DNA from: an uncultured Methylocystaceae bacterium
Lineage (GTDB): Bacteria > Pseudomonadota > Alphaproteobacteria > Rhizobiales > Beijerinckiaceae
Reading direction: 5' to 3'
DNA: 64,000 bases
NCBI GenBank assembly: GCA_937870755.1
Contig: CALMZV010000146.1
Span: 62,001-126,000 of the forward strand
The position numbers were made by a program, and so were the translations under genes. This document shows positions 38,112 to 45,770 of this stretch, one piece after another. How positions within the stretch are numbered: the stretch's first letter is position 1; every line of letters starts with the position of its first letter. The notes beneath the pieces are model-generated. The model was not told the DNA's origin, did no database searches, and worked only from the letters and a program-made list of their open reading frames with translations.

Positions 38112-38975
38112 TCATATCAGAAGCTCCGCTTTGTTGAGCGCAGCCTCGGTTTCCTTGCGGTTTAGCGCGACAATATGCTGTGTGCGAGCACTCTGCTTTG
38201 CCGCATCGCCGAGCAAGCCAAGTCGCTTCAGAACATAGAACAGCATCGCATACCGAACGGACAGCACACCATTGCCCTGGTCCAGCCCATAGTCCTTGGC
38301 GACCACCTTCTTCTGACTTTCCGTCAGATCCGGATGGGGTCCGATGACTACATCGAAGAAGTTGTTCCAGAGCCAATCTTGCTCGCCGGTTGCGCCGGGC
38401 TTGCCCTTACCCCGCACATCGAGGATCCGTGGGAGCAGGAAGTCCTTGAACCTGTTCTCGAGGTGGCAATAGGCACGCGCATGCCACCGGAAGCCGTCAA
38501 AGCCGAAGGCATGCGGTGTAATTCGGCGCCAAATGGGATCTGGTCGAACCTTGTTCATCGACTGATAGAAGATTTCCACCGACGCGCTCTCGCGCACTGC
38601 GTCGAGCACACGCCGCAAGACCTGAATATCGATGCCCCGCTTGGGCGTCAGCGCCACGTCGGCGTTCGGCAGTGTGGCGATCCAAGAATCGTGGGTCGGG
38701 ACCGCGCCTTCGGCGACGGACCGAAGCTGCGCAAGATAGACATACGGGTCGGGATCAAGAAAACGCAGGACGAACTTGTCGGCCGCTACATAGCGCTTCC
38801 CGCGCGTGTCGTAGTCCATGTTTCCAGGCGCGCGCTCCTGATAGAGGGTCAGGTCTTTCGAAGCCTGGGGCACTGAAACGCCAAAGAACTCTACGATGTC
38901 GGCACGGTTGATCGAGCCCTCCCAGAACAGGCGAAACTCAATAAACTCAAGCCTTTGCTCGACGCCCCAGCGCAC
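38112..38975 (-). CDS. WYL-domain transcriptional regulator, BrxR/CapW type
   Basis: The 287-residue protein starts VRWGVEQRLEFIEFRLFWEG, the N-terminal winged-HTH of the BrxR/CapW family, followed by a WYL domain (ITPHAFGFDGFRWHARAYC, about residues 150-170) and a WCX-like C-terminal domain. GTG 38975 is chosen as the start since GGAGG lies 7 nt upstream and the family begins here; GTG 38978 is the alternative. Such regulators are dimeric repressors of BREX, CBASS and other defence operons. It is the first gene of the minus-strand operon and is divergent from the DUF2188-qat operon, so it could silence both. Confidence 0.92.
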   Translation of the reverse strand: MRWGVEQRLEFIEFRLFWEGSINRADIVEFFGVSVPQASKDLTLYQERAPGNMDYDTRGKRYVAADKFVLRFLDPDPYVYLAQLRSVAEGAVPTHDSWIATLPNADVALTPKRGIDIQVLRRVLDAVRESASVEIFYQSMNKVRPDPIWRRITPHAFGFDGFRWHARAYCHLENRFKDFLLPRILDVRGKGKPGATGEQDWLWNNFFDVVIGPHPDLTESQKKVVAKDYGLDQGNGVLSVRYAMLFYVLKRLGLLGDAAKQSARTQHIVALNRKETEAALNKAELLI

Positions 38976-38998
38976 CACCAGCCCTCCAATGAGGATAA

Positions 38999-39035
38999 GA
39001 ACTACACGGACCTTGACAAGGCACGCGTATAGTTC
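38999..39035. promoter_or_regulatory. Inverted-repeat operator candidate for the WYL regulator
   Basis: GAACTACACG (38999-39008) and CGTATAGTTC (39026-39035) are inverted copies with one mismatch in ten. A second, inner palindrome, CCTTGACAAGG (39011-39021), lies between them. The whole block covers the -35 box of the plus-strand promoter and lies 24 nt upstream of the WYL start codon. BrxR-type repressors bind inverted repeats of this kind next to their own gene. Confidence 0.6.
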
Positions 39036-39042
39036 ATATATG
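39013..39042 (+). promoter_or_regulatory. Promoter of the DUF2188-qatABCD operon
   Basis: TTGACA (39013-39018) is separated by 18 nt from TATATG (39037-39042). The start codon of the first gene is at 39079 with AAGGAGG at 39067-39073, so the leader would be about 30 nt. Confidence 0.6.
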
Positions 39043-39078
39043 CATCCCATCGTCGAGTCAATGATAAGGAGGTCCGCC

Positions 39079-39312
39079 ATGCCCGACAGATATGTCACCA
39101 AGCATCCGAGGGGCTGGGCCGTGAAGGCGCCAAGCAGCGAGCGCGCTAGCAGTGTTCATCCCACGCAGCGCGAAGCCGAGCAGGCTGCAAAGCAGACCGT
39201 TCGCAATCTCGGCGGAGGCGAGGTCCGCATTCAGGGCCGTGACGGCCGCTGGCGCGACTCCGACACCGTTCCGCCCGGCAACGACCCCAACCCGCCGCGG
39301 GACAAAAAGTAA
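39079..39312 (+). CDS. DUF2188 domain protein, 77 aa
   Basis: The short protein (MPDRYVTKHPRGWAVKAPSS...) has the DUF2188 pattern: H-x-x-G-W-A-V-K, then T-Q-x-E-A-E-x-A-A/R and a final strand with H/Q-G-R-D-G-x-W/I. The function of this family is unknown. ATG 39079 is 5 nt after AAGGAGG. It lies 41 nt upstream of qatA and downstream of the shared promoter, so it is very likely transcribed with qatABCD. Confidence 0.85.
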   Translation: MPDRYVTKHPRGWAVKAPSSERASSVHPTQREAEQAAKQTVRNLGGGEVRIQGRDGRWRDSDTVPPGNDPNPPRDKK

Positions 39313-39353
39313 AGACAAGACCGTGCCGTCCACACTTCGCGCGGGAGCGTCCG

Positions 39354-41336
39354 ATGATCCTAACCGACAATGAGACCAAGGTAGATCTTCTCAATAACGA
39401 GGCGATCGCCGCGACGATCATCAGGCTGCTCCGGGACCGGCCGGAACAGCCCGTGACGGTCGGCGTCCATGGGGATTGGGGTGCCGGAAAGTCGAGCGTT
39501 CTTGAGATGATCGAGGCCGGCTTCGAAGGCGAAGGGAAGGTCCTTTGCCTGAAATTCAATGGATGGCGCTTCCAAGGCTTCGAAGACGCAAAGATCGCCC
39601 TAATCGAGGGCATCGTAACAGGCTTGATTGATAAGCGTCCCGCCCTCACCAAGGCTGGAGAAGCTGTAAAGAACGTCTTCCGGCGCATCGACTGGCTCAA
39701 AGTCGCAAAGAAATCGGGCGGTCTCGCTTTAACGGCCTTCACCGGGTTCCCCACGTCGGAACAGATACGATCCGTGGTGGGCACTTTAGAAGGCCTTCTC
39801 ACTGATCCAGCGAAGCTCGCTACGAAGGACAACATCACGGGTGCCATCGAGAGCGTGCAAGGCTTGTTGAAGCCGGCGGGTGAGAATGACTCCACCAACG
39901 TCCCAGAAGAGATCAACGCCTTTCGCCGGGCGTTTGACGAGCTCCTGGAAAAAGCTGGTGTCGAGCAGTTGGTTGTCCTCATCGACGACCTCGATCGCTG
40001 CCTTCCGGACACGGCCATTGAAACGCTCGAGGCCGTCAGACTGTTTGTCTTCACGTCCCGAACCGCCTTCGTCGTCGCCGCAGACGAGGCTATGATCGAG
40101 TATGCAGTCCGCAAGCATTTTCCTGACTTGCCGGACACAACCGGGCCGCAAACCTATGCGCGAAACTATTTGGAAAAGTTGATCCAAGTTCCGTTCCGTA
40201 TCCCGGCGCTCGGCGACACGGAAACTCGCATCTACGTCACCCTACTGCTTGTGGGCGCGGAACTTGGCGAGAACGATGCGGCTTTCAACAGCCTGATCAG
40301 TGTAGCCCGAGAGCGGCTGAAGCGCCCATGGACCTCCGGAGCGCTCGATGTAGCGACTGTGAGAGACGCGCTCGGGGAGAAAGCTTCGCGAGCCAACATT
40401 GCCTTGGCGCTGAGCGATCAGATCGGGCCAATTCTGGCCAGCGGTACGAAGGGCAACCCCCGCCAGATCAAGCGCTTCCTCAATACGCTCGTCTTGCGGC
40501 AGCAGACAGCCGAAGCTCGCGGTTTCGGAGAAGACGTTAAACTTCCTGTTTTGGCAAAGCTCATGCTCGCGGAGCGTTTCCTTCCGCGCTTGTTCGATCA
40601 GATCGCTGCCGCATCCGCGGCCGCCCCAGATGGGAAATGTCCCGACCTGGCGGCACTGGAGGCTGCCGCCACCGGAAATGATGATGGCAGCATTTCCGCC
40701 AACTCAGCGAAGGCGCCCGCGGCAAAGGGCGAAGCAGCGCAGAGGCCGGCAGCCAAATTGGTAGCTTCAAAGGCGACCGAGCGCGCGATGTTGGGCGAGT
40801 GGCTTTCGTCACCGGCCATTAAGGCCTGGGCTGCAGTGCCGACCAAAATCGGCGACGACGATCTCCGCCCATATCTGTTCGTCGCCAAAGACAGGAAGGA
40901 TTATTTTGGCGCGGCTTCTGTGCTTGGACATCTGGCCACCGTCGTCGAGCAGCTCTTCGGCGGGAAATTCGCGGTCCAGGGGCTCGAAGGCGACCTGAAA
41001 CGGCTTGCGGCGCCCGAAGCCGCGCAAGTCTTCGAAGCGGTGCGCGGCCGGATCGTTGGTGGCGACAGCTTCGACATTGAGCCGCCCGGCGTGGCGGGCT
41101 TGGCAATTCTCATCAAGGCTCATCCTACGCTTCAGGGCAATCTCCTCGACTTCCTCGAAGCACTCCCTAGAGACAACCTGGGCCCATGGGTCTGCAGTGG
41201 CTGGGAAGGCGTACTCAAAGACCCCGATTCCGCACAGCGATTTGATCGCCTCCTGCAACTCTGGGGCAAGGACGGTGGTGCCATGCTGAAGGCTGCTGCG
41301 AACGCCGTGTTGCGCACGCGTACGGGTACGCGCTGA
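39354..41336 (+). CDS. qatA: Qat anti-phage system ATPase QatA (KAP family)
   Basis: The 660-residue KAP-type P-loop ATPase has Walker A GDWGAGKSS (40-48) and the KAP Walker B DDLDRC (211-216). The hydrophobic insertion usual in KAP proteins is weak here. A downstream region contains GTKGNPRQIKRFLNTL, the sensor-like KAP motif. In Qat, QatA is the ATPase of a four-protein anti-phage system with QatB, QatC and QatD, all present here in order. ATG 41336 of qatB overlaps its stop by 1 nt. Confidence 0.93.
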   Translation: MILTDNETKVDLLNNEAIAATIIRLLRDRPEQPVTVGVHGDWGAGKSSVLEMIEAGFEGEGKVLCLKFNGWRFQGFEDAKIALIEGIVTGLIDKRPALTKAGEAVKNVFRRIDWLKVAKKSGGLALTAFTGFPTSEQIRSVVGTLEGLLTDPAKLATKDNITGAIESVQGLLKPAGENDSTNVPEEINAFRRAFDELLEKAGVEQLVVLIDDLDRCLPDTAIETLEAVRLFVFTSRTAFVVAADEAMIEYAVRKHFPDLPDTTGPQTYARNYLEKLIQVPFRIPALGDTETRIYVTLLLVGAELGENDAAFNSLISVARERLKRPWTSGALDVATVRDALGEKASRANIALALSDQIGPILASGTKGNPRQIKRFLNTLVLRQQTAEARGFGEDVKLPVLAKLMLAERFLPRLFDQIAAASAAAPDGKCPDLAALEAAATGNDDGSISANSAKAPAAKGEAAQRPAAKLVASKATERAMLGEWLSSPAIKAWAAVPTKIGDDDLRPYLFVAKDRKDYFGAASVLGHLATVVEQLFGGKFAVQGLEGDLKRLAAPEAAQVFEAVRGRIVGGDSFDIEPPGVAGLAILIKAHPTLQGNLLDFLEALPRDNLGPWVCSGWEGVLKDPDSAQRFDRLLQLWGKDGGAMLKAAANAVLRTRTGTR

Positions 41337-42235
41337 TGGGCACGTCCACCGCATTCAAGGGTCAGGGTGGCGGCACACCGCTCGTCCCAAGCTGGTTAGA
41401 TGACGAAGGGGCCCCGCCGGCAGCGACGGACGGGGCCGCGCCTTCAGATGGATCGACGCCCGCCAACCCAGCCGACGGCACGCTCCCACCTGCCGGATCC
41501 CCGGTGCCGCCCACGAGACCTCCCATGCCTGCGCTGGCCGATCCGATGCGCTTTTCCGCGGCCCGAAACAACTTTTCCCGTTTCGCGAGCTCCGGTGGAG
41601 ACGACCGCCGAGCCCTCGGACGAGCCGTGTCAAACTACGTCGGATCTTCTTCGGGCGGTGCGCGGACCGCAGCTGCCAGGATGGGATCAGCTCGCGGAGC
41701 CGGCAGTCGGCTCGTCGGCTTTTTGTCGGACGCAACTTCGCGGGGAGCTACCGAAGCGCTCCGCGCTCTCAATCTTGGAGCTCTCGCCGGTCGTCCGATA
41801 GAGGAGATCTTCCTCGGGCTGACCGACTATGTTTGCCCGGACGGCGGTACCATCGATGAAGGGATCGCTCGAGAAGCGTTCATCGAGACCATCACCGATC
41901 TTGCTGGCGCTGGAATAACCGACCTCGACGGGCTCACCCACGACCAGATGCAGACCATCTTCGAATTGTTTGCAGCGAATGCAATCGAAGCACGGCTCTG
42001 CAATGACATCGGCACCAAGACGGTAACCCTACCCTCCGACAGCCGCCAAGCAGCGCGGGTCCAAGCCCAATTGCATGATTTCATCAGACGTGCCGTCGCG
42101 GACGCTCTCACAACCGCGCGTGCAGCGATGACCGCCCTAACGCCTGATCGCGCACTCGCCTTCGTTGGACGCATCTACGAACAGGCATTTGGAATCTTGC
42201 AAATCATGGGCGACACCGAAGCGGAGGGTGCATGA
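41336..42235 (+). CDS. qatB: Qat anti-phage system protein QatB
   Basis: The 299-residue protein opens with MGTSTAFKGQGGGTPLVPSW, the MGTS plus Gly-rich plus P-L-V-P-x-W head that I associate with QatB. A disordered proline-rich stretch (to about residue 65) leads into a helical domain. It lies between qatA and qatC with overlapping start and stop codons on both sides. The strict N-terminus followed by a flexible linker suggests that the N-terminal residues are recognised or modified; this is inference. Confidence 0.88.
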   Translation: MGTSTAFKGQGGGTPLVPSWLDDEGAPPAATDGAAPSDGSTPANPADGTLPPAGSPVPPTRPPMPALADPMRFSAARNNFSRFASSGGDDRRALGRAVSNYVGSSSGGARTAAARMGSARGAGSRLVGFLSDATSRGATEALRALNLGALAGRPIEEIFLGLTDYVCPDGGTIDEGIAREAFIETITDLAGAGITDLDGLTHDQMQTIFELFAANAIEARLCNDIGTKTVTLPSDSRQAARVQAQLHDFIRRAVADALTTARAAMTALTPDRALAFVGRIYEQAFGILQIMGDTEAEGA

Positions 42236-43602
42236 AACGCCATGTAATTATCGGCCGCTACGGGCCAGGCGACCGCAGCCGACTACCTCTCGGCGACAGT
42301 GAGTTTGCCACTCGCCTCGACCTAGTCGTTGGCGAGCGGACGCTCGACCATGGAATCGGTCGCGCACTTAGTGACCTGGCTCGAGTCGGCGTCTTTCCAA
42401 CTGAGATCGGACTGGATGTCCTTGTCCTTGCGGCGCACGTCCATGCCGCCGACACCCGCGTGTCGCGCGACAGCGAGTCCCAGGACGGTTGGACGCGCGA
42501 GCTGCGCTTGATTGTGCCGGTTTCCGATCCAGACCGTTGGGCCGCTGCAGCGCCGATTTTTGTGAGGATGTTAAATTTCTTGACCGGGGATCGCTGGTCG
42601 CTTGGCTTCAGGGCGCGTCCGCGTCGCTTCACACAGTTAGCTCCAACAGCACCCAGCAGGCTCATCGGCCCGCCCTTCAATGACCTGGCGCTTTTCTCCG
42701 GCGGTCTCGACAGCTTAATTGGCGCTATCGACGCTCTCGAAGCTGGCCGCACGCCGCTCCTCATAAGCCATGCAGGCGAAGGCGCGACGAGCGACGCTCA
42801 GACGACGATTTTCGATGCTTTGAAGACGCAGTATCCGGCCAATCCGATTCAGCGTCTGCGCCTCTGGATGGCCTTCCCCGAGGGCCTTGTTCTTGGATCA
42901 GCTGGCGAAAACACGACACGCGGCCGATCTTTCCTATTCTTCGCGTTAGGCGTGTTTGCCGGAACTGGCCTTGATGGTACGTTCACGTTGAATGTGCCGG
43001 AGAATGGGCTGATCGCGGTGAACGTGCCACTCGATCCGCTGCGTCTTGGTGCGCTGAGCACGCGCACCACACATCCATTTTACATCGCCCGCTGGAACGA
43101 CGCACTTGCCGCGTTGGGTGTCGATGGCAACATCGCAAATCCATACTGGGATAAAACAAAAGGCGAGATGGTAGCGACGTGCGCGAATGGTACGCTATTA
43201 CAGCGCCTCACAGCCACTTCGCTGTCATGTGCAGCGCCCACCAAAGGACGCTGGCAGGGCCACAGCACGCAGCATTGCGGATATTGCCTGCCGTGCCTCA
43301 TCCGACGCGCATCTCTCCTTAAGGGATTTGGTCCCGGCGCCGATGAAACAGTTTATACTATCGATGATCTCACCTCTCGGCCCCTCGACACACGTCAATC
43401 CGAAGGCGTGCAAGTGCGGTCTTTCCAGCTTGCGATTGAGCGACTTCGCGCCAGGCCCAGCTTGGCACCAATCCTCATCCACAAACCCGGACCGCTCTTC
43501 GATGAATCGCCTCCCCGACAAGCCGCGCTTGCTGAGGTTTATCGCCGTGGGCTGGAGGAAGTAGGCGCTCTGTTGGCGGGGGTAAGGACACATCCCGGAT
43601 GA
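42232..43602 (+). CDS. qatC: Qat anti-phage system QueC-like protein QatC
   Basis: The 456-residue protein contains a QueC-like (7-cyano-7-deazaguanine synthase) domain. The PP-loop is SGGLDS (156-161), and a zinc site is made by C333, C349, C352 and C355 (CGYCLPC). QueC converts carboxy-deazaguanine to preQ0 with ATP and ammonia; QatC keeps the catalytic frame but has an extra N-terminal domain of about 145 residues. It overlaps qatB by 4 nt (ATGA). No other queuosine genes are nearby, which supports a defence role. Confidence 0.93.
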   Translation: MKRHVIIGRYGPGDRSRLPLGDSEFATRLDLVVGERTLDHGIGRALSDLARVGVFPTEIGLDVLVLAAHVHAADTRVSRDSESQDGWTRELRLIVPVSDPDRWAAAAPIFVRMLNFLTGDRWSLGFRARPRRFTQLAPTAPSRLIGPPFNDLALFSGGLDSLIGAIDALEAGRTPLLISHAGEGATSDAQTTIFDALKTQYPANPIQRLRLWMAFPEGLVLGSAGENTTRGRSFLFFALGVFAGTGLDGTFTLNVPENGLIAVNVPLDPLRLGALSTRTTHPFYIARWNDALAALGVDGNIANPYWDKTKGEMVATCANGTLLQRLTATSLSCAAPTKGRWQGHSTQHCGYCLPCLIRRASLLKGFGPGADETVYTIDDLTSRPLDTRQSEGVQVRSFQLAIERLRARPSLAPILIHKPGPLFDESPPRQAALAEVYRRGLEEVGALLAGVRTHPG

Positions 43603-44354
43603 GCGACATTTCATTGCTAAGAGGCGTCGATTTCCATTGCCATCTCGATCTCTATCCAGACCTGAAGATGGCGATCGAGAAGGCCGAAGAGGCAAAAATC
43701 TATACGCTTGCAGTCACCACCACGCCGAAGGCATGGCCACGCAATTACGCGCTCACGCAAGGCACACGCTTTGTCCGGGCGGCGCTCGGACTTCACCCGC
43801 AGCTCGTGGCCGAGAGGGCGGACGAATTGGCCTTGTGGGAACATTACCTTCCACAGACGCGCTACGTCGGCGAGGTCGGCCTCGACGCGGGTCCGCGCTT
43901 CTACAGGTCTATCGATGCACAAAAGGTTGTGTTCCGCACAATCCTCGAGCGATGTGCGAAAGCCGGAGACAAAATTCTAACGATCCACAGCGTCCGTAGC
44001 GTGCCGCTGGTACTCGAACTTATCGAATGCCATCTTCCGCGCGCTCGGGGCATAGCTGTGATGCACTGGTTCACTGGAAGCAAATCGGAAGCCCGACGAG
44101 CAACGGATCTTGGGTGCTATTTCTCAGTAAACGCCGAAATGATGCGTACTGAGCGCGGTCGCGACCTGGTAGGGGGGTTACCGTTGGAACGGATCCTGAC
44201 TGAGACGGACGGCCCTTTCACGCAGGTCGACAGCCGACCCGCGGAACCCTCCGACGTAGGTAAAGCGATCGAAGCAATCGCAGCAGTGCGCAGCATGGAC
44301 CCGGAAGCGGTCAACAATGCCGTACGGAGCAACTTGCAGCAGATGCTTCGGTAA
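43599..44354 (+). CDS. qatD: Qat anti-phage system TatD-like nuclease QatD
   Basis: The 251-residue metal-dependent hydrolase has all TatD ligands: H13 and H15 (DFHCHLD), E92 (GEVGLD), H130 (TIHS), H156 (MHWFTG) and D204 (TETDGP). TatD proteins are 3'-5' DNA exonucleases or deoxyribonucleases. In Qat the enzyme is the expected effector. It overlaps qatC by 4 nt and ends the operon. Confidence 0.93.
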   Translation: MSDISLLRGVDFHCHLDLYPDLKMAIEKAEEAKIYTLAVTTTPKAWPRNYALTQGTRFVRAALGLHPQLVAERADELALWEHYLPQTRYVGEVGLDAGPRFYRSIDAQKVVFRTILERCAKAGDKILTIHSVRSVPLVLELIECHLPRARGIAVMHWFTGSKSEARRATDLGCYFSVNAEMMRTERGRDLVGGLPLERILTETDGPFTQVDSRPAEPSDVGKAIEAIAAVRSMDPEAVNNAVRSNLQQMLR

Positions 44355-44483
44355 ACTCAGAAATCCGAAGAGCCGCATGCCTCGGCGCTCGGCATGAGAG
44401 CAGACCCTTCGGTCGGCTAATTGGTAGTCGCGAGCCCGCCAATTGAGAATCATCGGCGATCAAATGCCAGATAAACCATTGAA

Positions 44484-44522
44484 GGGGAACGCATTCCCCT
44501 GCGGCTGAGCCATGTCTCAGCC
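44484..44522 (+). other. Two adjacent hairpins after qatD
   Basis: GGGGAA (44484-44489) pairs with TTCCCC (44494-44499), and GGCTGAG (44503-44509) with CTCAGCC (44516-44522). They lie in the 287-nt gap between qatD and ardC, upstream of the structured ardC leader, and no gene is seen in that gap. Confidence 0.6.
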
Positions 44523-44582
44523 GACCCCTTCTGCGGGAAGCGCCCCCGCAACGGCCCCGAGAGTGAGAGTGCAGGCCGGGTG

Positions 44583-44641
44583 TTCCGTGACGGGTTGAAG
44601 GCTGGGAGAGAGGCTTCCGGCGCCCGTCGCGGAGACCCGCG
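44583..44641 (+). ncRNA. Structured leader of ardC, copy A
   Basis: Starting at GTGACGGG, this leader is about 85 percent identical to the one before parB (45714-45770). GACGGG (44589-44594) can pair with CCCGTC (44622-44628 region), enclosing a GAAG/CTTC stem with a GGGAGAGAGG loop. In copy B the inner stem is GGAG/CTCC, a compensatory change that supports RNA structure. Placement directly before an antirestriction gene fits the radC RNA motif described upstream of DNA-binding and antirestriction genes; I could not align it to that family. Confidence 0.65.
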
Positions 44642-45610
44642 ATGTCGAAACGTGATCCACGCGGCCGGCCGAGCGCCGACCGGACGAGCCTGTATGACGA
44701 AATCACCGGCAAGATCCTGGCCGAACTGGAGGCCGGACGGTTGCCCTGGGTCCAGCCCTGGGGGACGGCCGCGGCCAAGGCGCCGCTCGCCATGCCGACC
44801 AACGCCGCAACCGGGCGCGGCTACTTGGGGATCAATGTGCTGATCCTCTGGGGCGCGGTGATCTCGCACGGCTTTCCGAGCCAAGGCTGGCTGACCTTCC
44901 GCCAGGCCCTGTCGCTTGGCGGCAATGTCCGCAAGGGCGAGCGCGGCACCACCGTCGTCTATGCCGACCGCTTCGTGCCGGACGATGAACGCCGTCGTGC
45001 GCGAGAGACCGGCGACGAGGCACAGGCGATCCCGTTCCTGAAGCGCTTCACGGTCTTCAACGCAGCCCAGTGTGACGGCCTGCCTGAGGACCTCGTGGCC
45101 GCCGTGCCGGCGCCCGAACCCGGGCTGATCGAGCCCACGGTCGACGCGCTGATCCGCGCGAGCGGGATCGACTTTCGCATCGGCGGCGACCGGGCTTACT
45201 ACGCGCCGGCACCTGACTATGTGATGGTGCCGCCGCCCCAGGCCTTCTTCGAGCCCATCAACTGGCATCGCACGGCGCTGCATGAATGTGCCCATGCCAG
45301 CGGCGCGGCCCATCGGCTGGGACGCGATCTCACAGGATCGTTCGGCTCCAAGAAATACGCGTTCGAGGAACTGGTGGCCGAGATCGCCTCGGCCTTCTGC
45401 TGCGCCGCCCTCGGCATCGCCCCGACCGTCCGTCACGCCGACTACATCGGATCCTGGGCCGAGGTCCTGCGCGAGGACAATCGCGCCATCGTCCGTGCAG
45501 CCAGTCAGGCAAGCAAGGCAGCGGACTGGTTGCTGGCCTTCGCCCCACATGCGGGCGAACCGGGTCAGGCAATTGCCACCACCCCCAAGGCCGCACGCCA
45601 GGCGGCCTGA
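44642..45610 (+). CDS. ardC: ArdC-type antirestriction protein
   Basis: The 322-residue protein has the ArdC N-terminal ssDNA-binding domain (DUF1738; SLYDEITGKILAELEAGRLPWVQPW), then GYLGINVLILWGAVISHGF, and a zincin-like metalloprotease domain with H-E-x-x-H as LHECAHASG near residue 217. ArdC of plasmid pSa protects incoming single-stranded DNA from restriction during conjugation. It lies at the junction between the defence island and the ICE backbone and has a structured leader shared with parB. Confidence 0.93.
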   Translation: MSKRDPRGRPSADRTSLYDEITGKILAELEAGRLPWVQPWGTAAAKAPLAMPTNAATGRGYLGINVLILWGAVISHGFPSQGWLTFRQALSLGGNVRKGERGTTVVYADRFVPDDERRRARETGDEAQAIPFLKRFTVFNAAQCDGLPEDLVAAVPAPEPGLIEPTVDALIRASGIDFRIGGDRAYYAPAPDYVMVPPPQAFFEPINWHRTALHECAHASGAAHRLGRDLTGSFGSKKYAFEELVAEIASAFCCAALGIAPTVRHADYIGSWAEVLREDNRAIVRAASQASKAADWLLAFAPHAGEPGQAIATTPKAARQAA

Positions 45611-45632
45611 CCCACTCGTTATCGCTCCAAGC

Positions 45633-45714
45633 ATCGGCGCAGTACCGTCTTTCCGGCTCTACGGCGTTCCGGCTTTCCGGAAGCGATGAGAGGAAGAGGG
45701 CTGCGCCGATTTTC
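45633..45714 (+). terminator. Long-stem terminator-like structure after ardC
   Basis: ATCGGCGCAG (45633-45642) is perfectly complementary to CTGCGCCGAT (45701-45710), followed by TTTC. The 58-nt loop carries its own small hairpin (CCGG-CTTT-CCGG near 45669-45680). It lies in the 160-nt gap between ardC and parB, just before the second leader, and could end ardC transcription. Confidence 0.55.
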
Positions 45715-45770
45715 GTGACGGGTTGGAGGTCGGGAGAGAGGCTCCCGGCCGCCCGTCGCGGAGACCTGTC
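45714..45770 (+). ncRNA. Structured leader of parB, copy B
   Basis: This leader repeats the ardC one almost base for base (GTGACGGGTTGGAGGTCGGG... to the start codon). The outer pairing GACGGG/CCCGTC and the loop GGGAGAGAGG are kept, while the inner stem changes from GAAG/CTTC to GGAG/CTCC. The end, CGCGGAGACC, carries the Shine-Dalgarno GGAG about 8 nt from ATG, so the structure may control translation. Confidence 0.65.

Noticed and set aside
42232-43602. Queuosine biosynthesis gene queC
   Set aside because: No queD, queE or queF nearby, an extra N-terminal domain, and the flanking KAP ATPase, QatB and TatD genes identify it as qatC.
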